Assembly: GCF_900176375.1 (NCBI RefSeq)
Contig: NZ_FWYF01000001.1
Span: 620,001-684,000 of the forward strand
DNA: 64,000 nt
Reading direction: 5' to 3'
Source of the DNA: Reichenbachiella faecimaris
Lineage (GTDB): Bacteria > Bacteroidota > Bacteroidia > Cytophagales > Cyclobacteriaceae
Positions 1-7,375 of the stretch are shown here, one piece after another (within the stretch, counting starts at the first letter, position 1; each line of letters starts with the position of its first letter). Under the pieces are notes generated by a model. It was given only the letters and a program-made list of their open reading frames with translations. It had not been told where the DNA came from and did not search any database. A program made the translations under genes and the position numbers.

Positions 1-456
1 TGGATAATATTTGCCTCCATCAATTTCATATTGGGCTACTTTGCGATTAACCAACCTGAAATTTTCAAAATTGGTGAAGTGGAAAAATATAAAGACTCCA
101 ACCTCAGTCATTCTGCCATAGACGAACTGAAAGCATCCCTCATCGACACCATGCAAACGGACAAAGCCTATCTCAACTCTCAACTGACGTTAGCAGAGCT
201 TTCTAAAATGATTCATACGAATACGCACACACTTTCTAGGGTAATCAATGAAGGATTCAATAAAAATTTCTTTGATTTTGTAAATGAGTATCGAGTCAAT
301 CATTTTATAGAAGAGGTAAAGAAATCAGAAAACTCAGATCAATCCTTTCTGGCTGTTGCCTATGCTGCTGGATTCAATTCTAAAACCTCTTTCAATCGAG
401 CATTCAAAAAAATAAAAGGAGCCACACCAAGAGGATATCTCCAGGACTATTCTTAA
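1..456 (+). CDS. AraC-family regulator, C-terminal part (5' end outside window)
   Basis: The frame is open from base 1, so this is the end of a longer gene. The visible part begins with a hydrophobic stretch, consistent with the last transmembrane segment of a membrane-anchored AraC protein. It then runs through an AraC-type double helix-turn-helix: the first near TLAELSKMIHTN, the second near VAYAAGFNSKTSFNRAFKK, followed by the usual GATPRGYL ending. Such proteins bind DNA as transcription activators. The membrane-anchored form is common in Bacteroidota, but the sensor domain lies outside the window and the inducer cannot be guessed. The next gene on the same strand encodes a secreted alpha-amylase; regulation of it by this protein is possible but unproven. 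Confidence 0.85.
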   Translation, partial: WIIFASINFILGYFAINQPEIFKIGEVEKYKDSNLSHSAIDELKASLIDTMQTDKAYLNSQLTLAELSKMIHTNTHTLSRVINEGFNKNFFDFVNEYRVNHFIEEVKKSENSDQSFLAVAYAAGFNSKTSFNRAFKKIKGATPRGYLQDYS

Positions 457-533
457 CCTTCTAAAAAGTTATTGGCAACAAACAGACCTATCTATAACCA
501 TTAAACTACTCAAAATCAATCAATTACAAGATT

Positions 534-554
534 CACTTTGTAAAGTGACACTTT
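534..554. promoter_or_regulatory. Short palindrome plus extra half-site upstream of the amylase
   Basis: The sequence reads CACTTT-GT-AAAGTG with a third CACTTT copy one base later. It lies about 100 bases before the amylase start, between it and the AraC gene. It could be an operator, but only the symmetry supports this. Confidence 0.3.
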
Positions 555-652
555 AATGATTTGGCACATTTCTACTATTCTTAAAGTGGTTCGAATTCCA
601 TTCCTGTTCTGGCTAATCTTATAAGCATTACAAAAACTAAAACTTTAAAAAT

Positions 653-2152
653 ATGTTTAAAACGTTTACTTCAAAACGCTTTCATTCGCTGCTTATCCTT
701 TGGTGGTGCGTGACAAGTACACTCTTCGCCCAGCAGGCGAATGATTCCAGAATATTATTACAGGGCTTTTATTGGGAAGCACACGACACCAAGGCTGAAG
801 GATGGTACAATCATGTCTCTGGGCGTGCTGCCGAAATCTCGGCCGCAGGTATAGACATGATCTGGCTGCCACCACCAAGTGATGCCGGATCGGACGAAGG
901 ATATTTGCCTCGTGAATTGAGCAATCTAAGTAATGGCTATGGTTCTTCATCAGAACATCTGGCTATGTTATCCAATCTCAACAACCAGGGCATAGAACCT
1001 ATTGCAGATATAGTGATCAACCATCGCGTAGGGTCTACCAACTGGGTCGATTTTACAAACCCTACCTGGGGCACATGGTCCATTACTAATAACGATGAAG
1101 TATGGAATCAGCCCGAATACCAAGGTTTAGAGCGAGGCAATGCTGATACAGGCAATGGCTATGATGCTGCCCGTGATATAGATCATACCAATCAGGGCGT
1201 AAGAGATGGTATCAAGTCATGGCTCGAACAATTAAAATCCGCTGGCTATAAGGGCTGGAGATATGACTTAGTCCATGGCTTCTCTGCCTCCTACATCAAT
1301 GAATATAACACAGCTTCAGGTGCCAGTTTCTCTGTAGGTGAGGATTGGAATGACAAGCAGCACATTCAGGATTGGATCAATGGTACAGGCACCACCTCCA
1401 CGGGGTTTGATTTCCCAACGTACTACGCACTAAAGGCAGCCATCAAAGACAATAACTACAGCTATTTGGCATTCAATGAGGGAGGCGACCTACAAGCCTC
1501 TGGTTTGATCGGTTGGTCTCCTGGTCAATCTACCACATTCATTGAAAATCATGATACGCCCCGTTACGACCCCGACAACAATGTGCTCAGTGCAAGCAAT
1601 GTAGGACATGCTTATGCCTATTTGCTTACCCATCCTGGTATCCCTACCATATATTGGCCTCATTACTTCGACTGGGGCGCAAAAGGTGAAATTGACGCTT
1701 TGATAGCCGTGAGAAAAAATAATGGCATCACTTCTACCAGTTCACTTCAGATCATACAAGCCACAAGTACGGTATATGCGGCACTAATTGGTGGCAAAGT
1801 GGCCATGAAAATAGGAAGTGGCAACTGGAGCCCGTCCGAAGCTGGGTGGTCAGATGCTTCTGACTATGTCCTCCAGGCGTCTGGCAATAATTATGCAGTA
1901 TGGGCAAAAGGAGGCACTGGAAACCAGGCACCTACTGTGACGGTAACACCTCAAGGCCCACATACGTCAGCTACTCCTTTTCAAGTAAATATCAGTGCCA
2001 CGGATGATAGTGGCATCACACCTACGATTTATTACACTACAGATGGCTCTGAGCCTTCGACTACGAACGGACAATCAAGCACTTCTGGAAATGTGAGCTA
2101 TAACACTACCACTACCCATACGCTCAAGGTGATGGCTATAGACAATGAATAA
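653..2152 (+). CDS. Secreted alpha-amylase (GH13), C-terminus truncated
   Basis: An endo-acting alpha-1,4-glucan hydrolase of family GH13. An N-terminal signal peptide (about residues 1-27, ending LFAQ) sends it across the inner membrane. All four GH13 motifs are visible: DIVINH (119-124), GWRYDLVHG with nucleophile D205, VGEDW with acid/base E230, and ENHDT with D301. After the barrel and its C-terminal sheet domain, residues from about 430 form a chitobiase/FN3-like domain (YYTTDGSEPSTTNG). The protein then stops at IDNE, where this domain would normally continue, and there is no type IX sorting tail. The catalytic part looks complete. The loss of the tail may affect surface anchoring or release. 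The start is the ATG followed by a good signal peptide. Confidence 0.92.
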   Translation: MFKTFTSKRFHSLLILWWCVTSTLFAQQANDSRILLQGFYWEAHDTKAEGWYNHVSGRAAEISAAGIDMIWLPPPSDAGSDEGYLPRELSNLSNGYGSSSEHLAMLSNLNNQGIEPIADIVINHRVGSTNWVDFTNPTWGTWSITNNDEVWNQPEYQGLERGNADTGNGYDAARDIDHTNQGVRDGIKSWLEQLKSAGYKGWRYDLVHGFSASYINEYNTASGASFSVGEDWNDKQHIQDWINGTGTTSTGFDFPTYYALKAAIKDNNYSYLAFNEGGDLQASGLIGWSPGQSTTFIENHDTPRYDPDNNVLSASNVGHAYAYLLTHPGIPTIYWPHYFDWGAKGEIDALIAVRKNNGITSTSSLQIIQATSTVYAALIGGKVAMKIGSGNWSPSEAGWSDASDYVLQASGNNYAVWAKGGTGNQAPTVTVTPQGPHTSATPFQVNISATDDSGITPTIYYTTDGSEPSTTNGQSSTSGNVSYNTTTTHTLKVMAIDNE

Positions 2153-2175
2153 ATAATTCTTGAAACAGCCTTTTT

Positions 2176-3258
2176 TTAAAGTATAAAACCAAAACTAATG
2201 GCTTGCAATTCGGGGCCCTTGTCAGTTGCAAATACCTCGTTCAGATCATAGTTGAAAAACAAATCCATACCTCTAAATCCTACTTGTGCTTTCACTCCAT
2301 ATCGGAAATTATTCAAGTAATAGTTGCCTTTGTCTTTGTCCTTTTTATTTTCCCCGTTTTCAGAATATTTGATTTTGGTCCAGCTGTCTATTCTATAACC
2401 TGCGTACATACCTACTCCCATTCTAAAGCCTCTATTTCGATATTTACTCCAGTTCCAGCTGCGGTTTCGTCCTCTGGAATCGAACTCCAGCATGGGCATT
2501 AAGCTGGCATTCACATAGGTAGCTGCCAGTTTGCTCTTCTTTCCGTTGATCGTTGGGTCTTCTACAAACGTAGTCCCAGCGTCCGTTTTGGAAATTCTGA
2601 CAGATGAATTTTCCATCTTCCAGTTGTACCAAGACATATTACCTCCCCACTTTAACTTCAGTGGGCCAGCAATTCTAGTATGATAGGCACCTCCAACGGC
2701 TACGTACCAAGAACCCCAGGGTTTGACTGCATAGGCTGCATTATTGTTGTCTGGAAAAGAGCCATTTTCTAACCAATTGTTCATCCCAAGTTCCATTTCG
2801 AAAGTGCCGTAAGTACCACTTCCTCTTCTTCCAGTGCGATTTTTATTGACTATGACATAATCATTGTCATCATAGTCATCAATTCGGCTACCATAATCCC
2901 TTCTGTCGTACCGCCTCTCATACTGATCCCTATCAGAATCTCCATATCGATCATCACCATAATAGCTCAAGGGTTTTGTAGATTCATCTAAATCCTTGCG
3001 GTATTTATCAGACTCTTCCACAATACTTACTTCTTCTGTATCAGTAGATATTGAGTCTAAATTGGCATTGAGCTCACCAATCATGGCATTGATATCGTAA
3101 TCTCCCAAGTCTTTTAGGTCTTGCTGTGTTTCTGCATAAATGACCATTTTGCTCCGTTCTCCAAATTCTATTACCACCGTGTCTTCCTTTACAAGGTCGC
3201 TCGCATGTGCGCCAATAGCAATAGCACATGAGAGCGTGATGAGTCCTATTCGTTTCAT
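2176..3258 (-). CDS. Outer-membrane beta-barrel-like protein of a sigma-factor operon
   Basis: A 360-residue exported protein with a clear signal peptide (residues 1-19, ending AHAS). The middle (about 85-140) is rich in Asp, Arg and Tyr and probably flexible. The C-terminal half has alternating aromatic strands (WGSWYVAVGGAY, RYGVKAQVGFRGMDLFFNY) and ends in an FGFIL strand, as in small outer-membrane barrels. I do not recognise a named family. It is the third gene of an operon with the anti-sigma-like gene (four bases away) and the ECF sigma factor, so it is probably either the main target or the envelope sensor of that system; this role is inferred from position. Confidence 0.75.
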   Translation of the reverse strand: MKRIGLITLSCAIAIGAHASDLVKEDTVVIEFGERSKMVIYAETQQDLKDLGDYDINAMIGELNANLDSISTDTEEVSIVEESDKYRKDLDESTKPLSYYGDDRYGDSDRDQYERRYDRRDYGSRIDDYDDNDYVIVNKNRTGRRGSGTYGTFEMELGMNNWLENGSFPDNNNAAYAVKPWGSWYVAVGGAYHTRIAGPLKLKWGGNMSWYNWKMENSSVRISKTDAGTTFVEDPTINGKKSKLAATYVNASLMPMLEFDSRGRNRSWNWSKYRNRGFRMGVGMYAGYRIDSWTKIKYSENGENKKDKDKGNYYLNNFRYGVKAQVGFRGMDLFFNYDLNEVFATDKGPELQAISFGFIL

Positions 3259-3262
3259 TGTA

Positions 3263-3985
3263 TTATTTATTTAAGTTTTTGACGTTCTTTTTTGAGTTTC
3301 TTTGAAATAAATTGTCTTTGGCATCTCTGATATCCGCCCATAGATCTCCTGGTTTGATTTCACGGGTTTGTTCCCACAATTCCTTTATTTTATTATTCCC
3401 TGTACTATCTACTTTTTGCTGAGCTACCATCTCTTCCTGCTTGGGCAATGGTTTGTTTCCTCTTTTGTAAGTGATCTTTATGGATTTAAACCTCTTCTTT
3501 TCAGGTGTGGCTTCGATATCAGGTATTACCGTTTCAACTTGCGCTAATTGCTGCGCTTCGACTTCTTCTGATTCAACAACCTCAACCTTTTCTTTACTAA
3601 TTACAGATCTTGTAGCTTCAATAGCTTTAGGTGCTTTCTCATTTTTTGTCTGAATTACCTCTGACCCAACCGCTGACTTATTTCCCTTGTCCTCGATTAC
3701 TCTGATTTCAGGAATTATCACATTACGATCCTGCAATCCCTCTAATGGAGGTTTTATGACGGCCACTTGGTTAGTCAGTGACTTATCTCCATCCCAAAAG
3801 AACATGACCAAGCCAGATACAATCAACAAGAGCACAGCAGCAGCTACTCTCCAAAACCCAAACATTGGAACTTTTGCCTGTTCATCCAGCATAGATTCTA
3901 GCCTCTCCCAGCCACCTGCATTAGGAGTAGTGGGTGCATTTTTCAGCTTCTCCCGAAATAACTTATCAGTCTCTCTAGCTTCCAT
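3263..3985 (-). CDS. Single-pass membrane protein, probable anti-sigma factor
   Basis: A 240-residue protein with about 43 cytoplasmic residues, one transmembrane segment (about 45-65, WRVAAAVLLLIVSGLVMFFW) and a long charged periplasmic part without a recognised domain. The N-terminal stretch (KLKNAPTTPNAGGWERLESML) resembles the short cytoplasmic region of Bacteroidota anti-sigma proteins that contact ECF sigma factors. Its start overlaps the end of the sigma-factor gene by 11 bases, indicating translational coupling. It does not carry the zinc-binding HxxxCxxC motif of ZAS-type anti-sigma factors, so the assignment depends mainly on gene order and topology. Confidence 0.7.
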   Translation of the reverse strand: MEARETDKLFREKLKNAPTTPNAGGWERLESMLDEQAKVPMFGFWRVAAAVLLLIVSGLVMFFWDGDKSLTNQVAVIKPPLEGLQDRNVIIPEIRVIEDKGNKSAVGSEVIQTKNEKAPKAIEATRSVISKEKVEVVESEEVEAQQLAQVETVIPDIEATPEKKRFKSIKITYKRGNKPLPKQEEMVAQQKVDSTGNNKIKELWEQTREIKPGDLWADIRDAKDNLFQRNSKKNVKNLNK

Positions 3986-4568
3986 TGTTTCTTTTTTTAA
4001 TTTCCTTTTCGCTTGCCGCTAGTTTCCGTTGCAGCAAGCTTCTTGCTCTACTCAGTTGCGACTTGGAGGTATTTATTGAAATCTCCAGTTGTTCAGCAAT
4101 TTCCTTGTGTGTGTACCCCTCAATCGCATATAGGTTAAAAATAGTTTGGTATCCTTGTGGCAATTCCTGAATCATCTGCATCAGATCCTCGGCTTCTAGG
4201 CTCTGATCTGCTGTTTCGAAATCAACAGCAGGATTGATTTCATCCAAATCCACTTCTTTATAGAGCTGCTGATTATTTCTGATCCATTCCAAGCAGGTTG
4301 TCACCATGATCCGTCTGATCCAGCCCTGAAAACTTCCTTCGCTTTTGTACTGTTCTATCTTACCAAACACTTTCACAAATCCACTGAGCATCATTTCTTG
4401 AGCCATGTCCGCATCACTGATATACCGTCTACACACGGTAAGCATGACTGGAGACTGCTGCTCATATAGTAGCTTTTGTGCACGCCTGTCCTGGCGTTTA
4501 CACTGACGGATCAGTTCAGATTCGGAGTTTGTTTGACCTATTTTGAAACCCATTGGTTGTGAATTCAT
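3975..4568 (-). CDS. ECF RNA polymerase sigma factor (sigma-70 family)
   Basis: A 197-residue ECF sigma factor. Region 2 is seen at about 28-95 (AQKLLYEQQSPVMLTVCRRYISDADMAQEMML, then GSFQGWIRRIMVTTCLEW). Region 4 is at about 130-185 (LPQGYQTIFNLYAIEGYTHKEIAEQLEISINTSKSQLSRAR), the -35 recognition helix-turn-helix. It directs RNA polymerase to a small regulon and is held inactive by the anti-sigma protein encoded immediately downstream. The leading position in a sigma/anti-sigma/envelope-protein operon suggests envelope or outer-membrane signalling. A second ATG at codon 6 is an alternative start. Confidence 0.93.
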   Translation of the reverse strand: MNSQPMGFKIGQTNSESELIRQCKRQDRRAQKLLYEQQSPVMLTVCRRYISDADMAQEMMLSGFVKVFGKIEQYKSEGSFQGWIRRIMVTTCLEWIRNNQQLYKEVDLDEINPAVDFETADQSLEAEDLMQMIQELPQGYQTIFNLYAIEGYTHKEIAEQLEISINTSKSQLSRARSLLQRKLAASEKEIKKRNNGS

Positions 4569-4668
4569 GGACTAGATGCAGATTGGTTGGCTAAGGTTGC
4601 ATCAAGAACATAAATTTATTGAATTATTCAGCAGGCATTCTTTAATCAAGGATTTACATTAACTAAAT

Positions 4669-5179
4669 ATGAAAAATCTACTCCTTTCTATTTTCACTTT
4701 TGTGGTCATAAGTCATAGCCAAGTGCAAGAAAAAAATAAGAAGCGGTTTCAATTTATCAATAGTGTTCTATCTGAACTACTAGATCAAATCACCATTGAA
4801 ACAGGTGAAACTATGGACAGTGTGGCGATCAGAAACTTATTTCATCCATCTGCACAGCTCGCTATGGTAAGTAACAATCCATCAAATTTAGAATCCGTCT
4901 CCCTAAATGAATTCCTTGTTCTACTGAAGGATCCATATTACGTACGAGCAAGGTTATACAGAAAAGGAATTTCACCAAGTGTCGGATCAATACAATGGTA
5001 TAGCACAGGTATTTCAGAGTTTTTATGGGAAGGATGCTGAAGGCTCAGAAGAAAGGGTAATCACCAGTTACTTACTCGATTTCTATGATGAGAGATGGTG
5101 GATTGTTAGCGTCTTGTGGACGTTGGAGTCAGAAGGAGAAGTAATTCCTAAGAAATATGGAGGAAGTAATTCGAATTAA
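4669..5179 (+). pseudogene. Exported NTF2-like protein, frameshifted
   Basis: The first part (from 4669) has a signal peptide and an NTF2/SnoaL-like N-terminus (FHPSAQLAMVSNNPSNLES) but runs out of frame and stops at 5040. The real continuation is in the +2 frame, visible from about 4944: EQGYTEKEFHQVSDQYNG, then the strand-rich ending SYLLDFYDERWWIVSVLW up to 5179. The switch lies at a tandem TACGTACG (4939-4946). Removing one four-base copy joins DPYY directly to EQGYTEKEF and restores one frame of about 168 residues. Either a recent four-base duplication inactivated the gene or the assembly is wrong there. NTF2-like folds bind small ligands or act as enzymes; the substrate is unknown. Confidence 0.75.
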
Positions 5180-5286
5180 TCAATCTACTTAGCAGTCTTT
5201 TTAGCGTTGAAAACAATTAATTATCTGTTTTAGAAATGGTAATTAATTCTAAAATATTCATATATTCATTAGATAAAACCACGTAT

Positions 5287-5838
5287 ATGAAAACCTCCTT
5301 ACTGCTGGCTTATTTGACGTTTACATTGAATGTTTTCGCACAAGAATCAAACACGATTGGCTCGATATTTCCAGACATGGAAGCTGAAGACCTTTCTGAC
5401 AACACTTATATGCTTCCTGATGATGTAAAAGGAAAATATTCGATCATTGGCCTTGCTTATAATAAAAAATCAGCAGATAAAATACCAGAATGGATCGTCC
5501 CAGTCTATCAGAAGTTTATCGCTGAGCCTCAAGGGTTACAAATTGGCTATGATGTCAATGTCCATTTTGTTTACATGTTCAGTGGTATGACGATAGCTCT
5601 AAAAGATGTAGCCAAAGCCAAAATGGCTAGCGAAATGGATGAAGTACTGAAACCTCATACTCTATTTGAAACAGGTAACTTGAAAAGCTACCAAAAAATT
5701 TTGGACATGATGGATAGAAAAGACACACCTTACTTCTTTATTTTAGACCCAGAAGGGAAAATTCTGTGGGCGACTCGTGGCACTTGTAAAGAGTCAAAAA
5801 TCAACAAGTTGGCTTCTTACATAGACGAAGGAATGTAG
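5287..5838 (+). CDS. Exported thioredoxin-fold protein without CXXC
   Basis: A 183-residue protein with a signal peptide (KTSLLLAYLTFTLNVFAQ). The start at 5287 is chosen because the signal peptide begins there; a longer frame from 5236 adds an unlikely N-terminus. The order of segments fits a thioredoxin-like fold: GSIFPDMEAEDLSDNTYMLP at the start, a strand KYSIIGLAYNK, and the late PYFFILDPEGKILWATRG strand-turn-strand. The redox CXXC is absent, and the layout resembles the ATP10-like group of thioredoxin-fold proteins, which assist assembly rather than carry out disulfide exchange. Function is not assignable from sequence alone. Confidence 0.7.
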   Translation: MKTSLLLAYLTFTLNVFAQESNTIGSIFPDMEAEDLSDNTYMLPDDVKGKYSIIGLAYNKKSADKIPEWIVPVYQKFIAEPQGLQIGYDVNVHFVYMFSGMTIALKDVAKAKMASEMDEVLKPHTLFETGNLKSYQKILDMMDRKDTPYFFILDPEGKILWATRGTCKESKINKLASYIDEGM

Positions 5839-5982
5839 ATTGAAATCAAACCAGATAAGTCTCAACAAGAAGCTTTCGACCAACACGTCTTATAATTAGA
5901 CGAATGAGTTCTTTTTGCCTCTAAGAGGTGGCAGGGTTAATACTCGTTCTCACGTTTTATTTTAAACAAATAAACACGTGAT

Positions 5983-7194
5983 ATGAATAGTTCTATTTAT
6001 CGATTGATCCCACTTGCGTTAGTAATCATTTTTTCCTCTTGCTACTCTACTGACCCAGAAGAATTGGAAGTCTCCCCAGATGTTTCCTTTGAAATGGTCA
6101 TAGCTACCTTTGGGGCAAACATTGACCCAGACCATCTGCCCAGCTATACAAATCAAAACATTCCCAATTACATTGATGAAGACAACACCTCAGGTAATGA
6201 AATCACTGACGAGGGTGCCTTACTAGGCCGTGTTTTGTTTTATGACAATAAGTTATCTTCCAACAATACCATTTCCTGTGCCAGCTGTCACCAACAGGCA
6301 TTTGCCTTTGGAGATCAGGCAGTAGCCTCTGCTGGAGTAAACGGGTCAACTGGTAGACACTCCATGCGCCTCATCAATGCGAGATTTGCCGAAGAAGATA
6401 ATTTCTTCTGGGATGAAAGAGCCAATAGTCTGGAAGAGCAAACTACCATGCCCATTCAAGATCATTTGGAAATGGGCTTTAGTGGAGAAAATGGTGATCC
6501 TGACCTCGACAGTCTCATTAGCAAATTGGGTCAGGAAGGATATTATGAGGAATTGTTCACATTCGCCTTTGGTGATGCTAAAATTACTGAATCACGCATG
6601 CAAAATGCGCTAGCACAGTTTATTAGAAGCATTGTTTCTTTTGATTCTAAATATGATGATGGCAGGGCCACTGCAGGCAATAATAATGGTAATTTTTCCA
6701 ATTTCACAGATCTGGAAAATGAAGGCAAAAGGCTTTTCATGCAAAGGGCAGATTTGAATAATCAAGGTGTACGAGTGGGTGGTGGATTCGATTGCAATAC
6801 TTGTCATAGAGCGCCAGAATTTGACATTGACCCTGATTCTAGAAACAACGGCATGATTACAGCCATAGATGGCAGTACAGACACTGACGTTACCAGATCA
6901 CCATCACTGAGAGACCTTTTTGGGGCTGATGGCGCTGCCAATGGGCCATTTATGCACAATGGTTTTTCCTCTGATTTCAGTGATGTATTGGATCACTATG
7001 AAAGTGTAGCTATGGGCAACAATACAGACAACAGGTTGTTTGGTGGTGATGGCAGACGTGGTGGTGGAGGTAACAACACGGTAAGAAACCTGGCCATTAC
7101 AGATCAAGAGAAAGAGGCTGTCCTGGCCTTTATGAAAACCTTGACAGGAAGCAATGTCTATACAGATGAAAAATGGTCTGATCCTTTTGAGTAA
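5983..7194 (+). CDS. Di-haem cytochrome c peroxidase, lipoprotein
   Basis: A 403-residue member of the bacterial di-haem cytochrome c peroxidase/MauG family. The signal peptide ends in a lipobox (FSSC, Cys20), so it is probably a periplasmic lipoprotein. The two c-type haem sites are CASCH (99-103) and CNTCH (271-275). Between them lies the typical RHSMRLINARF and FWDERANSLEEQ segment, and after the second haem a GPFMHNG stretch supplies the probable Met324 ligand. The enzyme reduces hydrogen peroxide with electrons from a small cytochrome; MauG-like oxidation of other substrates is an alternative. It stands alone between a thioredoxin-fold gene and a convergent PspC gene. Confidence 0.93.
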   Translation: MNSSIYRLIPLALVIIFSSCYSTDPEELEVSPDVSFEMVIATFGANIDPDHLPSYTNQNIPNYIDEDNTSGNEITDEGALLGRVLFYDNKLSSNNTISCASCHQQAFAFGDQAVASAGVNGSTGRHSMRLINARFAEEDNFFWDERANSLEEQTTMPIQDHLEMGFSGENGDPDLDSLISKLGQEGYYEELFTFAFGDAKITESRMQNALAQFIRSIVSFDSKYDDGRATAGNNNGNFSNFTDLENEGKRLFMQRADLNNQGVRVGGGFDCNTCHRAPEFDIDPDSRNNGMITAIDGSTDTDVTRSPSLRDLFGADGAANGPFMHNGFSSDFSDVLDHYESVAMGNNTDNRLFGGDGRRGGGGNNTVRNLAITDQEKEAVLAFMKTLTGSNVYTDEKWSDPFE

Positions 7195-7324
7195 AAAGGA
7201 AATAAAAAACAGTATAAAAAATACAGATTGGTAGTATCCAAGAAACTGTGTAAGTGAGGTATAGGTGTTCCATACAGTCTGGTAGCTTATTTGACCTTTG
7301 AGACACTTCTTTAATAACAACAAA

Positions 7325-7348
7325 GTCCCGACTCTTGCGAATCGGGAC
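7325..7348 (-). terminator. Rho-independent terminator of the PspC-GIN gene
   Basis: A seven-base GC-rich stem (GTCCCGA/TCGGGAC) with a ten-base loop. Read on the minus strand it is followed by a T-rich stretch (TTTGTTGTTA). It lies 27 bases after the stop codon of the minus-strand PspC gene and before the converging peroxidase gene. Confidence 0.65.
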
Positions 7349-7375
7349 AGACTATAAACTTGAAATGTAATTTTC

